64,000 bases of DNA from an uncultured Alphaproteobacteria bacterium (GTDB lineage Bacteria; Pseudomonadota; Alphaproteobacteria; HIMB59; GCA-002718135). Every line of letters begins with the position of its first letter. Position 1 is the stretch's first letter. The notes under the pieces were generated by a model that had not been told where the DNA came from, made no database searches, and saw nothing but the letters and a program-made list of their open reading frames with translations. A program made the position numbers and the translations under genes. Of this stretch, positions 38,027 to 47,654 are shown in pieces. The stretch lies in the NCBI GenBank assembly GCA_902570155.1, contig CACFXU010000001.1:274050-338049 (forward strand). The letters run 5' to 3'.

Positions 38027-38586
38027 TAAAAGCCAATTTCTGATAAGCAAATATCTGCTTGAAAATCTTTAAATCCAGCAACCAGCCCTAATGTTTTTAT
38101 ATTCTGACCAACTAATTTTTTAGGTTGATAAGCATTTGATTTTTTAAATTCACTGAACGGTGCTTTTATTACTGTCCACTCAGAATTAGTTTTAAAACTA
38201 TATTTATAATATTGCCATGGAGCCATCGTTAGAGCGGTTCTTACGTGAATTGAATACTCTTCATTATTACCAAATACTTTAAAATAAACACCTTCAAACT
38301 CCTCTGTTGATATTGAAGGTCTTAATTGATTTCTTATTTGTATAAAGCCGCCATTATTTTCAGTCGTTACATCTCCTGTCATATGATAACAATTAACATC
38401 ATTAACTTTTGATATGATCGCTTTACCCTGTGATAATCCACCCATTACGCCATCAGTAAAAAAGGCCCAATTTTGACCTTGAGAAGAAATTCCTGGTGTT
38501 TCTAAGTTATCAAGTATCATTTTATTCTGAGATTGAAGATTGAATGAAAAAAATAAAATAAAAACAAAAATTATTAAACTTTTCAA
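38023..38586 (-). CDS. Exported CIA30-domain protein
   Basis: A 187-residue protein with an N-terminal signal peptide (about residues 1-19, hydrophobic FVFILFFSFNL) and a CIA30 beta-sandwich domain: NWAFFTDGVMGGLSQG near 41-56, GGFIQIRNQL near 79-88 and YYKYSFKTN near 126. The family is named after a mitochondrial complex I assembly factor (NDUFAF1). The predicted export makes a different, carbohydrate-binding-like periplasmic role possible. It overlaps the DUF1289 gene by 4 nt and is co-directional with it. Confidence 0.82.
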   Translation of the reverse strand: MKSLIIFVFILFFSFNLQSQNKMILDNLETPGISSQGQNWAFFTDGVMGGLSQGKAIISKVNDVNCYHMTGDVTTENNGGFIQIRNQLRPSISTEEFEGVYFKVFGNNEEYSIHVRTALTMAPWQYYKYSFKTNSEWTVIKAPFSEFKKSNAYQPKKLVGQNIKTLGLVAGFKDFQADICLSEIGFY

Positions 38587-38855
38587 TTTTTACGATTTTC
38601 TGCTAATTTTTTTTTGATAAGAGATAAACCCGTTTCAACTTTTGATTTATATGATTCTTCAAATGCCTTTAACTGCCAATCTGAAAATCTAGATTTTAGT
38701 TCAGATAAATTATTTTGTTTCCATTCATTAGAAGTATTTTCATCTTTCCAAATATCTTTTTCTTCATTGGTTCTTCCACAACCGTAGCAATACCCTGAGA
38801 TTGGGTCAGTTTTACATACGCTAATGCAAGGCGAAGTTACTTTGTTCTGTTCCAT
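38583..38855 (-). CDS. DUF1289 family cysteine protein
   Basis: A 90-residue protein. The N-terminal SPCISVCKTDPISGYCYGCGRT places four conserved cysteines near residues 8, 12, 21 and 24, diagnostic of DUF1289, followed by EKDIWKD and a helical, Lys-rich C-terminal half. It probably binds a metal or Fe-S cluster; the function is not established. The start is set at ATG 38855 (MEQNKVTSP). An ATG four codons earlier is possible. It is first of a two-gene unit with the CIA30 protein. Confidence 0.85.
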   Translation of the reverse strand: MEQNKVTSPCISVCKTDPISGYCYGCGRTNEEKDIWKDENTSNEWKQNNLSELKSRFSDWQLKAFEESYKSKVETGLSLIKKKLAENRKN

Positions 38856-38916
38856 GATAATATACATATATTTTTTTTTAGTTTATTCCATTAAAACGAT
38901 GTAAAACTTGAAAATT

Positions 38917-39882
38917 ATGACTGATTTTAGCTATTTAAATGTTGATAATGCTTATAAATTAATCAACCAAAAGGTAACAAAAACTCCTTTGGTAACTAAT
39001 GATTACATAAATAATCTTTTAGAAGCTGAAATTTATTTTAAACTTGAGAATTTACAAAATACTGGATCATTTAAACTACGTGGAGCTACACATAAAATTA
39101 CAAAATTAATAGAAACTGTAAAAGACTCAGGTGTAGTAGCATATTCATCAGGTAATCATGCACAAGCTGTTGCCTATGCTTCTATGATTAATACCATTAG
39201 TGCAAAAATAATAATGCCTAAAACTGCACCTCAAATAAAAATCGAAAATACAAAAAAATATGGAGCAGAGGTAATATTATATGACACTTACTTTCAAAGT
39301 AGAGAAGAGATAGGAAATGAAATTCAAAAGAAGGATAATAGAGCTCTAATTAAACCCTATGATGATGAAGATATAATTGCTGGTCAAGGAACTGCAGCTA
39401 TTGAAATTGTAAATGATTTGAAAGAGCAATCAATTGAACCTGATCTGTATTTATGTTGTTGTGGAGGTGGTGGTCTTATTGCAGGAACATCAACTTACCT
39501 AAAACATATTTATCCAAATATAAGATCATACTCTGTGGAGCCTGATGAATTTGATGACACAAAAAGATCTTTAGAAGCTGGTAAACTTATAGAAAATAAA
39601 AAAAATGCTAAATCTTTTTGTGATGCACTATTAGCACCACAACCGGGTAATATAACTTTTCAAATTAATTCAAATAATCTTGAAGGAGGACTAAGTGTTT
39701 CTGATGAAGAAGTAACAAAAACTATAATTTTGCTAGCTGAACAACTTAAAATAGTTGTGGAGCCAGGAGGAGCAGTTGCAGCTGCAGCAGTATTAAATAA
39801 TAAAATTGATGTTAAAAATAAAAAAATTATAGTTATGATTTCTGGTGGTAATATCGATCTAAGTTTATTTAATAAGTTATAA
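38917..39882 (+). CDS. Serine/threonine dehydratase family PLP enzyme
   Basis: A 321-residue fold-type II PLP enzyme without a C-terminal ACT domain, so of the catabolic threonine dehydratase or serine racemase type rather than biosynthetic IlvA. The PLP lysine lies in TGSFKLRGATHK near 49-60, the phosphate-cradle glycines in CCCGGGGLIAG near 183-193, and the metal or substrate serine region in ISGGNIDLS near the C terminus. The start is put at ATG 38917; an in-frame TTG nine bases earlier is less likely. It abuts the aminopeptidase gene by one base. Confidence 0.88.
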   Translation: MTDFSYLNVDNAYKLINQKVTKTPLVTNDYINNLLEAEIYFKLENLQNTGSFKLRGATHKITKLIETVKDSGVVAYSSGNHAQAVAYASMINTISAKIIMPKTAPQIKIENTKKYGAEVILYDTYFQSREEIGNEIQKKDNRALIKPYDDEDIIAGQGTAAIEIVNDLKEQSIEPDLYLCCCGGGGLIAGTSTYLKHIYPNIRSYSVEPDEFDDTKRSLEAGKLIENKKNAKSFCDALLAPQPGNITFQINSNNLEGGLSVSDEEVTKTIILLAEQLKIVVEPGGAVAAAAVLNNKIDVKNKKIIVMISGGNIDLSLFNKL

Positions 39883-41645
39883 TGAATCAATCAAATTTAA
39901 AAAAATTACAAAATCTATTAAAAGAAAAAGATATCGATATTTTTGTCATTAATAGAAGTGATGAATATTTAAATGAGTATATTTCCCCAAATGCAGAAAG
40001 ATTAAATTTTATAACAAATTTTTCTGGTTCAGCAGGAAGAGCAATTATAATGCCAACAGATGCCTTCTTGTATGTTGATGGACGATATACTTTTCAAGCG
40101 AATACTCAAATTAATCCAAAAGAAATTCAGGCAAAACATTTAAATAACTTTTGGACAGATTTAGAAAAAATTTTATTAGAAGAAGAATATAAAATTGCAT
40201 TAGATCCAACTCTTCATTCAATTATAGAAATTGAAAAAGTGGAAAAAATGTTAGAGAATTCAACATCTCAACTCCAACTAATAGATAAAAATTTTGTTGA
40301 TTTAATATGGGAAAATCAACCAAAAACTCAGTATACAGAAATATTTGATCACCCAACAAGTTTTGCTGGTCAGGGCAGACGTGAAAAATTAGATATTTTA
40401 AAAAAATTTTTAGATCAAAATGAAATTGATCATTACTTTATTTCTGGGCTTGATAATATTGCTTGGCTATTAAATTTAAGAGCAGATGATATTAAATATA
40501 CACCGCTGCTTTATTCTTACCTTTTAATTTCAAAGAATAATAAACACTCTTTGTATGTTAATGAGTCTTCAATGCCAGAAATTCTAAAAAAAGAAATCCA
40601 AACACTAATAAATATTAATAATATTGAAAATATCGGATCAATTTTTAATAACATTAATTCATCCGAATCAATTGGTTTAGATTTTAATTCTACCACTTTT
40701 TATTTTTTAGATCTTTTAAGAAAACAAAAAATAAATACTAAAAATTTAGCAAATCCATGTATTTTGTTAAAAGCTATCAAAAATGAAACTGAACTAGATG
40801 GGGCAAAAAAAGCACATATAAGAGATGGTGTTAGTATTACCAAATATATTTATTGGTTAAAAAATATCATGGATCCTAAATCAAATGATGAAATAAGTGT
40901 TGCACATCATTTAGAAAATCTGCGAAGAAAAAATAAATTTTTTCATTCTCTATCTTTTGATACAATATCAGCAATTGATCAAAATGCAGCCCTTCCTCAT
41001 TACCGCGTTACTGAAGAAGGAAAATCATCTTTCTCAGATAATAATATTTACCTTGTTGACTCAGGAGGGCAATATTTTGATGGAACAACCGATATAACAA
41101 GAACAATAATTTTAGGTAAAGCAACAACAGAACAAAAAGATAGATTTACGAGAGTTCTTAAAGGTCATATTGCATTATCAAATCATGTTTTTGAAAAGGG
41201 AACAAAAGGAACTGATATTGATTATCTAGCAAGAAAAAGTCTACAAGAAATTAATTTAGATTATGATCACGGTACTGGTCATGGTATCGGAAGTTTTTTG
41301 AGTGTTCATGAAGCTCCACAACGTATTGCAAAAAAATCAATGTTTGATAGTGTTGAGTTGCTTCCAGGAATGATTTTATCGAATGAACCTGGATACTATA
41401 AAGAAAATGAATATGGCATAAGAACAGAAAATTTAGTCGTTATAAAAGAGAATAATAATAAAAAATTATATTTTGAAAACATTTCTTGGTGTCCAATAGA
41501 TTTGGATCTCATTGAAAGTAGTATGCTGGATCAAATTGAAAGACATTGGTTAAATACATATCATAAAAAGGTTTATGATACACTGGAGACGTTCCTTGAA
41601 AATAAAGAGAAAGATTGGCTTAAAGAGGTAACTTCTGAAGTTTAA
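39882..41645 (+). CDS. pepP: Xaa-Pro aminopeptidase (M24B metallopeptidase)
   Basis: Releases N-terminal residues preceding proline. The 587-residue three-domain form has two N-terminal creatinase-like domains (about 1-300) and a C-terminal pita-bread domain. Its metal ligands fall in VDSGGQYFDGTTDITRT near 389-405, HGTGHGIGSFLSVHEAP near 465-481 and LSNEPGYYKENEYGIRTEN near 499-517. This is the long APP1-like form. A hairpin terminator follows directly. Confidence 0.92.
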   Translation: MNQSNLKKLQNLLKEKDIDIFVINRSDEYLNEYISPNAERLNFITNFSGSAGRAIIMPTDAFLYVDGRYTFQANTQINPKEIQAKHLNNFWTDLEKILLEEEYKIALDPTLHSIIEIEKVEKMLENSTSQLQLIDKNFVDLIWENQPKTQYTEIFDHPTSFAGQGRREKLDILKKFLDQNEIDHYFISGLDNIAWLLNLRADDIKYTPLLYSYLLISKNNKHSLYVNESSMPEILKKEIQTLININNIENIGSIFNNINSSESIGLDFNSTTFYFLDLLRKQKINTKNLANPCILLKAIKNETELDGAKKAHIRDGVSITKYIYWLKNIMDPKSNDEISVAHHLENLRRKNKFFHSLSFDTISAIDQNAALPHYRVTEEGKSSFSDNNIYLVDSGGQYFDGTTDITRTIILGKATTEQKDRFTRVLKGHIALSNHVFEKGTKGTDIDYLARKSLQEINLDYDHGTGHGIGSFLSVHEAPQRIAKKSMFDSVELLPGMILSNEPGYYKENEYGIRTENLVVIKENNNKKLYFENISWCPIDLDLIESSMLDQIERHWLNTYHKKVYDTLETFLENKEKDWLKEVTSEV

Positions 41646-41647
41646 CT

Positions 41648-41670
41648 AAAGCCGCCAACTATGCGGCTTT
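41648..41670. terminator. Bidirectional Rho-independent terminator
   Basis: AAAGCCGC (41648-41655) and GCGGCTTT (41663-41670) form an 8-bp stem with a 7-base loop. T-rich tails follow on the plus strand (CTTATT) and less strongly on the minus strand. It lies between the aminopeptidase stop and the convergent small gene, whose last codons and stop are inside the hairpin. Confidence 0.8.
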
Positions 41671-41835
41671 CTTATTAATATCAAATTCAGTTTTTAGGAG
41701 GTGCTTATCTAATTCAATTTTCCACTCTTTTCCATATTCAGATTTGAAATATTTAACTAAATCCTCATCATAATTGTAGTTTTTATCGCCTAAATCCTCG
41801 TAAACTTTATTAAAAAAGTTAAAAACATTAATCAT
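41659..41835 (-). CDS. Small hypothetical protein (58 aa)
   Basis: A 58-residue acidic/lysine-mixed protein beginning MINVFNFFNKVYEDLGD and ending INKKAA. No family recognised. The ATG at 41835 is chosen because GAAAGGAA, a good Shine-Dalgarno, lies about 6 bases before it. An in-frame ATG 14 codons earlier lacks one. Its last codons and TAG are part of the terminator hairpin shared with pepP. Transcription would come from the 41836-42030 spacer, opposite to the glycosyltransferase at 42038. Cytosolic, no membrane segment. Confidence 0.6.
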   Translation of the reverse strand: MINVFNFFNKVYEDLGDKNYNYDEDLVKYFKSEYGKEWKIELDKHLLKTEFDINKKAA

Positions 41836-41987
41836 TATTATTCCTTTCAATAATAAAATAGTAATTATTCTATGCAATCAAAGTATAAAAATATGAATTT
41901 TAATATGCAAAAAATGCATATATAAATATATGAAAAATTTAAATGTAGTTAAATTATTTAATAATGGTTAAAATTAATTGTTCCTGA

Positions 41988-42016
41988 TTGACTTTGTACA
42001 TTAATACTTCATAAAT
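41988..42016 (+). promoter_or_regulatory. Candidate sigma70-type promoter for the GT4-dehydrogenase pair
   Basis: TTGACT (41988-41993), a 17-base spacer, then ATAAAT (42011-42016), 21 bases ahead of the glycosyltransferase ATG. TTGACT is one base off the ideal -35. The rest of the 41880-42037 spacer is AT-rich with nothing else I can identify. Confidence 0.42.
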
Positions 42017-42037
42017 TTTAAAATATTATAACTTTCA

Positions 42038-43141
42038 ATGATAATTATTTTAACACAATGTTTTCCATCTAGAGTAGGGGGAATTGAAACATTGATGTAT
42101 GACATAGCATTAAATTTAAGTCTCAAACACAATGTAAAAGTCTTAGCTGACCAACAAGACAGTGCTAAAGATTTAGAATTTGATAAAAACAATAAAAATT
42201 TTTCAATATTAAGATTTAAAGGTTTAAAATTCTTAAGAAAAAGAAATAAATTTAATCAACTAAAAAATATTTGTTCTTCAAATAATATTGAAGCAGTCAT
42301 CACTGATAGCTGGAAAAGTCTTGAGTTACCAATTAATTTTTTAAAAGAGAAAAAAATTCCAATCATTAGTCTTGTTCATGGAAATGAAATAATAATCAAA
42401 AACGATAATCATCATAAACGAATAAAGAAAGTTTTAGAATTAGCAAACGCATTAGTGGTTAATTCATCATATACTAAAAACTTACTTTCAAAAATAAGTG
42501 AAAACTTTAAAAAAATTGAGGTTATCTATCCAGGTGTAAAATCTACTAAGAATATTATAGAACAAGCAATAGATTTAGATGATAGTTATCCAACGTTGCT
42601 TACTCTTGCCAGACTAGAAAAAAGAAAAGGACATTCGTATATTCTTAAATCTATTTTTAATTTAAAAAAAATTTATCCAGATATTCAATATATAATTGCT
42701 GGTGAAGGTGATCAGTTAGAGAATATAAAGAAAGAAATAAAAAATTATAATCTAGAACCAAATGTAAAGTTAGTTGGAACAATAAATGAAAATCAAAAAA
42801 AATTCATTTTTTCTAAGACTGATATTATGATCATGCCGACAATAGATGAAACTCATGCAAATTCTATTGAAGGTTTTGGAATCGCATATATTGAAGCAGC
42901 ACAATATGGAATTCCTTCAATTGCCTCAAATGTTGGAGGCACTCCTGAAGCTGTATTGCATAATAAAACAGGTTTAATTATTAATAATTTTAATGAATTA
43001 GATGAATCAATTATGAATTTAGTTGAGAACAAACAAAATAGAATTGAATTAGGACAAAATGCAAAAAATAGAGCAGAAAATGAATTAATCTGGGAAAAAC
43101 AAGTAGTAAAATACAATAAGTTAATAGATGACATTCAATGA
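42038..43141 (+). CDS. Glycosyltransferase family 4 (GT-B)
   Basis: A 367-residue GT4 enzyme. The N terminus MIIILTQCFPSRVGGIETLMYDIAL is typical. The donor lobe has TLARLEKRKGHSYILKS near 188-204, YIIAGEGDQLENIKKE near 219, and EGFGIAYIEAAQYGIPSIASNVGG near 278-301, which carries the E-x7-E motif. Likely adds a sugar to a lipid-linked or surface glycan. It overlaps the hydroxyacid-dehydrogenase gene by 4 nt. Confidence 0.9.
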   Translation: MIIILTQCFPSRVGGIETLMYDIALNLSLKHNVKVLADQQDSAKDLEFDKNNKNFSILRFKGLKFLRKRNKFNQLKNICSSNNIEAVITDSWKSLELPINFLKEKKIPIISLVHGNEIIIKNDNHHKRIKKVLELANALVVNSSYTKNLLSKISENFKKIEVIYPGVKSTKNIIEQAIDLDDSYPTLLTLARLEKRKGHSYILKSIFNLKKIYPDIQYIIAGEGDQLENIKKEIKNYNLEPNVKLVGTINENQKKFIFSKTDIMIMPTIDETHANSIEGFGIAYIEAAQYGIPSIASNVGGTPEAVLHNKTGLIINNFNELDESIMNLVENKQNRIELGQNAKNRAENELIWEKQVVKYNKLIDDIQ

Positions 43142-44070
43142 CTATTTTATTTCATAACACCACTTTTGATAAAATTGATGTTTGGAAAAAAACAATAAAA
43201 AAATATTTTAAAAATGAAAAAATAATTTCTATCAAAGATTATAAAAATTTTAATGATGTAAACTGTGCAATTATTTGGAATCTACCAGATAATATTCTTT
43301 CAAGACTAAAAAATCTCCAAGTTATTTTCTCTATGGGAGCTGGAGTAGATCACATTCTAAAACTTAAAAATTATAATAAAAAAATTCCCATAATCAGAAT
43401 AAAAGATGAAGAAATGGGGGAGAGAATTGCCAATTATTCTCTAGCTCAAATACTAAATTATCAATTAAATTTTAAAATTTTTCAAAATTCTCAAATCAAA
43501 CAATACTGGTCTGGAGAAAGGACACCAATTGATAATAAAAATTTAACAGTAGGTATTTTAGGTCTAGGCTTTCTTGGTAATCATATTGCAAAATTACTAA
43601 ATAAATTAAATTATAATGTTATTGCATATAAAAAAAATCGAGTAAAAGTAAAAAATATAAAAATATATACGGGTAAAAATATTATAAGTTTTATCAAAAG
43701 TTCTGATGTTATCATTTCTATTCTACCATCAACAACTCAAACAAATAATATAATAGATAAAAAGTTTTTAAAGAATATGAAAAAAAATTCTTGTTTAATA
43801 AATATAGGCAGAGGAAATGCAATTGAAGAGAAAGATCTTCTAAATCATTTAAAGAAAAACAAAAATTTTTATGCTTATTTGGATGTCTTTAAAAATGAAC
43901 CTTTAAAATCAAGTAGTCAATTTTGGAGATTGCCTAATGTAACAATTACTCCACATGTGGCAGGTGTAACAGCTATAGAGCCATCTGTTAAATATATGTA
44001 CTCCAAATATAAAAAACTAAGAAAAAAGAAAAAAGTAAAATCAGATGTTAATCCATCTGACGGATATTAA
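43138..44070 (+). CDS. D-2-hydroxyacid dehydrogenase, GhrA-like (glyoxylate/hydroxypyruvate reductase)
   Basis: A 310-residue NAD(P)-dependent dehydrogenase. The Rossmann motif is VGILGLGFLGNHIAKLL near 138-154. The catalytic Arg lies in INIGRGNAIEEKDL near 223, Glu in the FKNEPLKSSSQFW region near 255 and His in NVTITPHVAGVT near 277. The order and the short N terminus resemble GhrA. Substrate is inferred only. It is coupled to the GT4 gene upstream and shares the TTAA quartet 44067-44070 with the convergent dapE. Confidence 0.85.
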   Translation: MTILFHNTTFDKIDVWKKTIKKYFKNEKIISIKDYKNFNDVNCAIIWNLPDNILSRLKNLQVIFSMGAGVDHILKLKNYNKKIPIIRIKDEEMGERIANYSLAQILNYQLNFKIFQNSQIKQYWSGERTPIDNKNLTVGILGLGFLGNHIAKLLNKLNYNVIAYKKNRVKVKNIKIYTGKNIISFIKSSDVIISILPSTTQTNNIIDKKFLKNMKKNSCLINIGRGNAIEEKDLLNHLKKNKNFYAYLDVFKNEPLKSSSQFWRLPNVTITPHVAGVTAIEPSVKYMYSKYKKLRKKKKVKSDVNPSDGY

Positions 44071-45245
44071 GTGACATCAAAATAATTTTGTAAAATTCTA
44101 AAATAAATACTTTCCAATTTAATAATATCTTCAACAAAAACAAATTCATCTACTTTATGAAGAGTTTGATTTCTAAGACCTAACTCTACTACTTCACAAT
44201 AGTTCTTTATATATCTTGCATCAGAAGTACCACCATCGGTAGCTTGCTCAGGCGGGCTATTTCTTCCTGTGACATCAGAAATTGATTTTGAAATAATATT
44301 ATATAAATCACCGGCTTTATTCAAAAATGACTCAGCTGTTGCATCATATGTATAAGTGCAACTAGCGTTTTCCAGTTTAGAGAAAATCTTTTCTATTTTA
44401 TTATCGATCCATTTTATAAGTGAGTCAGATGAGTGCATATCATTAAATCTAATATTAACTGTTGCTTTAGCTAATTCTGGAATTACGTTTTGAACAGGAT
44501 TGCCAATATCAATAGTAGCGATTTGAACTGATGTTGGTAAAAAATTTTCATTACCTTCATCTAGCGGCTCTTCTAATATACTATTTAATAAATTCACTAA
44601 GTGATGTGAAGAATTTTCAGCTAAATGAGAATTTGCCGTATGTCCTTGAATACCTTTTACCTGAAAAAAGAAACTAACTGATCCTCTTCTTCCAATTTTT
44701 ACTTTATCGCCAACCTCATTTTTAGAAGTTGGTTCACCAACAAGACAATGATCAAATTTATAATTTTGTTTACTTGCCCATTCTAGAATTCTTGGTGTGC
44801 CGTTTACAGAATCTCTTTCTTCATCTCCTGTAATAATAAATGAAATCTTACCTGGAATATTTTTATATTTATCTACAAATCTTTTAGCGGCACTAATGAA
44901 ACAAGCAACACTACTTTTCATATCTTCACTACCTCTTCCATAAAGTTTACCTTCATCTATTTTTGCTGAAAAAGGAGGGTATTTCCAAGAATTCTCATTT
45001 CCTACTGGAACTACATCTGTGTGACCAGCATAAGCAAAATGCTTTCCTTCATTTCCTATCGTTGCAAATAAATTTTTAACCTCATAAGAATTGTTTCCAG
45101 AGAAAGTTAATTGATGACAGTCACATCCTATAGCATTTAGATGATTTTCAACGACTGTTAAAGCGCCCTCATCTTTTGGAGTTACACTTGCACATTTAAC
45201 TAAGGATTGTGTAAGAGTAACTGGATCAAAATTAATTTCTGACAT
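44067..45245 (-). CDS. dapE: Succinyl-diaminopimelate desuccinylase
   Basis: A dinuclear-zinc M20 hydrolase in lysine/meso-DAP synthesis, acting after DapD/DapC. The 392-residue protein has AYAGHTDVVPVG near 71-82 (metal His and Asp), GRGSEDMKSSVACF near 100-113, TGDEERDSVNGT near 138-149 (catalytic Glu) and EQATDGGTSDARYIKNYC near 345. The stop of dapD overlaps its ATG by one base. Neighbouring dapD confirms the succinylase branch. Confidence 0.96.
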   Translation of the reverse strand: MSEINFDPVTLTQSLVKCASVTPKDEGALTVVENHLNAIGCDCHQLTFSGNNSYEVKNLFATIGNEGKHFAYAGHTDVVPVGNENSWKYPPFSAKIDEGKLYGRGSEDMKSSVACFISAAKRFVDKYKNIPGKISFIITGDEERDSVNGTPRILEWASKQNYKFDHCLVGEPTSKNEVGDKVKIGRRGSVSFFFQVKGIQGHTANSHLAENSSHHLVNLLNSILEEPLDEGNENFLPTSVQIATIDIGNPVQNVIPELAKATVNIRFNDMHSSDSLIKWIDNKIEKIFSKLENASCTYTYDATAESFLNKAGDLYNIISKSISDVTGRNSPPEQATDGGTSDARYIKNYCEVVELGLRNQTLHKVDEFVFVEDIIKLESIYFRILQNYFDVT

Positions 45246-46069
45246 TAATCTCTTAAAAGATCATTGATTGATGTTTTGCTTCTAGTTTTTTCATCAACTC
45301 TTTTAACAATAACAGCACAGTATAAAGAAGGATTAATATCCCCTTCTTTTTTTCCTGGTAATGTACCTGGTACCACAACTGAATACGCTGGAACTTTTCC
45401 CATATGAATTTCTCCAGTTGATCGATCGACTATTTTTGTAGATGCTCCAATAAACACACCCATTGATAAAACCGCGCCTTCACCAACAATAACACCTTCA
45501 GCCACTTCACTTCTTGCTCCAATAAAACAATTGTCTTCAATAATCACAGGATTTGCTTGAAGAGGTTCAAGTACACCACCAATCCCAGCGCCTCCAGAAA
45601 TATGACAGTTTTTACCTATTTGCGCACATGAGCCAACTGTTGCCCAAGTATCAATCATTGTTCCTTCATCAACATATGCGCCAAGATTTACAAAAGAAGG
45701 CATTAAAACAACACCTTTAGCAATAAATGCAGATTTTCTTACAACAGCGTCTGGTACATATCGAAATCCTGCTTTTAGATGGTCATCTTTAGTCCAATTT
45801 GCAGTTTTACTTTCTACTTTGTCAAACCAAGTGGCATGCGATGCTTTAATTATTTCATTATCATTTAATCTGAAACTTAAAAGAATTGCCTTTTTAATCC
45901 ATTGATTAACTTGCCATTCATTATCAATTTTTTCACAAACCCTTAAGTTTCCACTATCAAGTTTGTTTAAAGTTTCATCTACTGCATTTCTAATATCACC
46001 TGCAGTATTGACATTAATATTATCTCTGTCCTCAAAGGCATCATTTATAATTTTTTCGAGATTACTCAT
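45245..46069 (-). CDS. dapD: 2,3,4,5-tetrahydropyridine-2,6-dicarboxylate N-succinyltransferase
   Basis: The acyltransferase that begins the succinylase branch of DAP/lysine synthesis. The 274-residue protein has a left-handed beta-helix from hexapeptide repeats ([21 protein letters not shown] near 130-150, then [16 protein letters not shown] near 176-191), and ends near [18 protein letters not shown]. Its start overlaps the HAD gene stop by 4 nt. Confidence 0.97.
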   Translation of the reverse strand: MSNLEKIINDAFEDRDNINVNTAGDIRNAVDETLNKLDSGNLRVCEKIDNEWQVNQWIKKAILLSFRLNDNEIIKASHATWFDKVESKTANWTKDDHLKAGFRYVPDAVVRKSAFIAKGVVLMPSFVNLGAYVDEGTMIDTWATVGSCAQIGKNCHISGGAGIGGVLEPLQANPVIIEDNCFIGARSEVAEGVIVGEGAVLSMGVFIGASTKIVDRSTGEIHMGKVPAYSVVVPGTLPGKKEGDINPSLYCAVIVKRVDEKTRSKTSINDLLRD

Positions 46070-46740
46070 ATTTTACCCTCATTTACATCTTTTAAAAATA
46101 AACTCAAATCTCTTGTTTGAAAATCTAAATATTCTTTAGATGCTTCAATATCATCGGAAAAATTCTCATAACCAGCATCAACCCAGACAGGTGTAAAACC
46201 AACTTTTTTTGCTGGAACTAAATTTTTTGCGATATCATCAAACATTGCTGATTTATTTGGTTCAATATTAAATAAGTCGATAATTTTTTCATAGGGAGAA
46301 ATTTCTGGCTTAGGAATATAATCAGCCATTTTAATATCATATATTTCATCAAAAAAATTTGTTAGATTTATTTTATCTAATACATCTAAGACATGTTGCT
46401 TATTTGCATTTGTATAAATAATTTTTCTTCCCTCAAGTTTATATAATTCATCATTAAGATTTTGATTTGGACCAACAATTGAATAATCTAACTTATGAAC
46501 TTCTTCTAAAAAATAATCAGGATCTACGCCATGATTATCCATCATACCTCTTAGAGTTGTGCCATGTTGCTTGTAATATTTTGCTTGTAGTTTTTTTGCT
46601 TCAGCTAATTCTATATTTAAATTTTTAGCTACAAATTCACCCATTAACTTATGTACTTGCTGAAAAATTCCACTGTCTGCTGAGTAAAGTGTGTTGTCTA
46701 GATCAAATATCCAGGTATTGATGTTATCTTTAAAGCTCAT
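46066..46740 (-). CDS. HAD-family pyrimidine 5'-nucleotidase-like phosphatase
   Basis: A 224-residue HAD hydrolase of the Sdt1/pyrimidine 5'-nucleotidase subfamily. Motif [12 protein letters not shown] (Asp near residues 13 and 15), motif [12 protein letters not shown] near 109, the motif III Lys near KPEISPY, and motif [12 protein letters not shown] near 161. The gene regularly sits between argB and dapD in alphaproteobacteria. Its physiological substrate is not established. It abuts argB directly. Confidence 0.88.
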   Translation of the reverse strand: MSFKDNINTWIFDLDNTLYSADSGIFQQVHKLMGEFVAKNLNIELAEAKKLQAKYYKQHGTTLRGMMDNHGVDPDYFLEEVHKLDYSIVGPNQNLNDELYKLEGRKIIYTNANKQHVLDVLDKINLTNFFDEIYDIKMADYIPKPEISPYEKIIDLFNIEPNKSAMFDDIAKNLVPAKKVGFTPVWVDAGYENFSDDIEASKEYLDFQTRDLSLFLKDVNEGKI

Positions 46741-47652
46741 TCAATTACTTGTTATTTGTGTACCAATTCCATGTTCAGTGAATAACTCTAATATTACTGA
46801 ATGAGGAATTCTTCCATCTAAAATAGTAGATTTCTTAACGCCTTTTTTCATTGCATCAATACATGTCTTAATTTTTGGCTTCATACCTCCAGAAATATAT
46901 TCTTTATTAGCAATACTTCTAGCTTCTTCTAAAGTTATTGATGAGATTAATTTTTCATCTTTGTCTAAAATTCCAGGTACATCGGTTAGTAATAATAATT
47001 TACTTGCCTGTAACTCACCTGCTATAAAACCCGCAACAGTGTCAGCATTAATATTATATGTAAAATTATTTTCATCCTTACCTAAGGGAGATATGACAGG
47101 TATTTGACCATTTTTTATAAAGCTAGTTAGCATATCTTTATTTAATTTTTTTGGTTGTCCAACAAAACCAATATCAACTATTTTTTCAATATTTGAATCA
47201 TTATCTTTAATTTCCACGTTCAATTTAGTTGCAGTGACTAAGTTATCATTACCAGATACTCCTATCGCTTTTCCTCCAGAGGCACTTATAGATTCTACTA
47301 TTTCTGAATTGATATCCTTAGATAATACTTCTTCAACCACCTTAATTGTTTCTTTATCAGTAACTCTTAATCCTTCAACAAATTGTGTTGATATATTTTT
47401 TGATTTAAGTCTCTCGCCAATTTGAGGCCCTCCACCATGAATAATAATTGGTGACACACCTACTTCTTTTAACAATCCAATATCTCTTGAAAAACTCTCA
47501 GACAGTTTTTTATCTCCCATTGCATGTCCACCGTATTTTATTACAATGGTATCACCACTATGTTCTCGAATGTATGGAAGAGCTTCAACTAAGGTTGAGG
47601 CTTTATGTATAAAATAAGCCTGATCACTCTCTGATAAAAAATCAAATTTCAT
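46741..47652 (-). CDS. argB: Acetylglutamate kinase
   Basis: Phosphorylates N-acetylglutamate in arginine synthesis. The 303-residue protein has TIVIKYGGHAMGD near 31-43, PIIIHGGGPQIGERL near 74-88 (substrate and phosphate glycines), NINADTVAGFIAGEL near 202-216 and the C-terminal SGGMKPKIKTCIDA near 256. Normal length. Two bases separate it from engB upstream. Confidence 0.97.
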   Translation of the reverse strand: MKFDFLSESDQAYFIHKASTLVEALPYIREHSGDTIVIKYGGHAMGDKKLSESFSRDIGLLKEVGVSPIIIHGGGPQIGERLKSKNISTQFVEGLRVTDKETIKVVEEVLSKDINSEIVESISASGGKAIGVSGNDNLVTATKLNVEIKDNDSNIEKIVDIGFVGQPKKLNKDMLTSFIKNGQIPVISPLGKDENNFTYNINADTVAGFIAGELQASKLLLLTDVPGILDKDEKLISSITLEEARSIANKEYISGGMKPKIKTCIDAMKKGVKKSTILDGRIPHSVILELFTEHGIGTQITSN

Positions 47653-47654
47653 AT

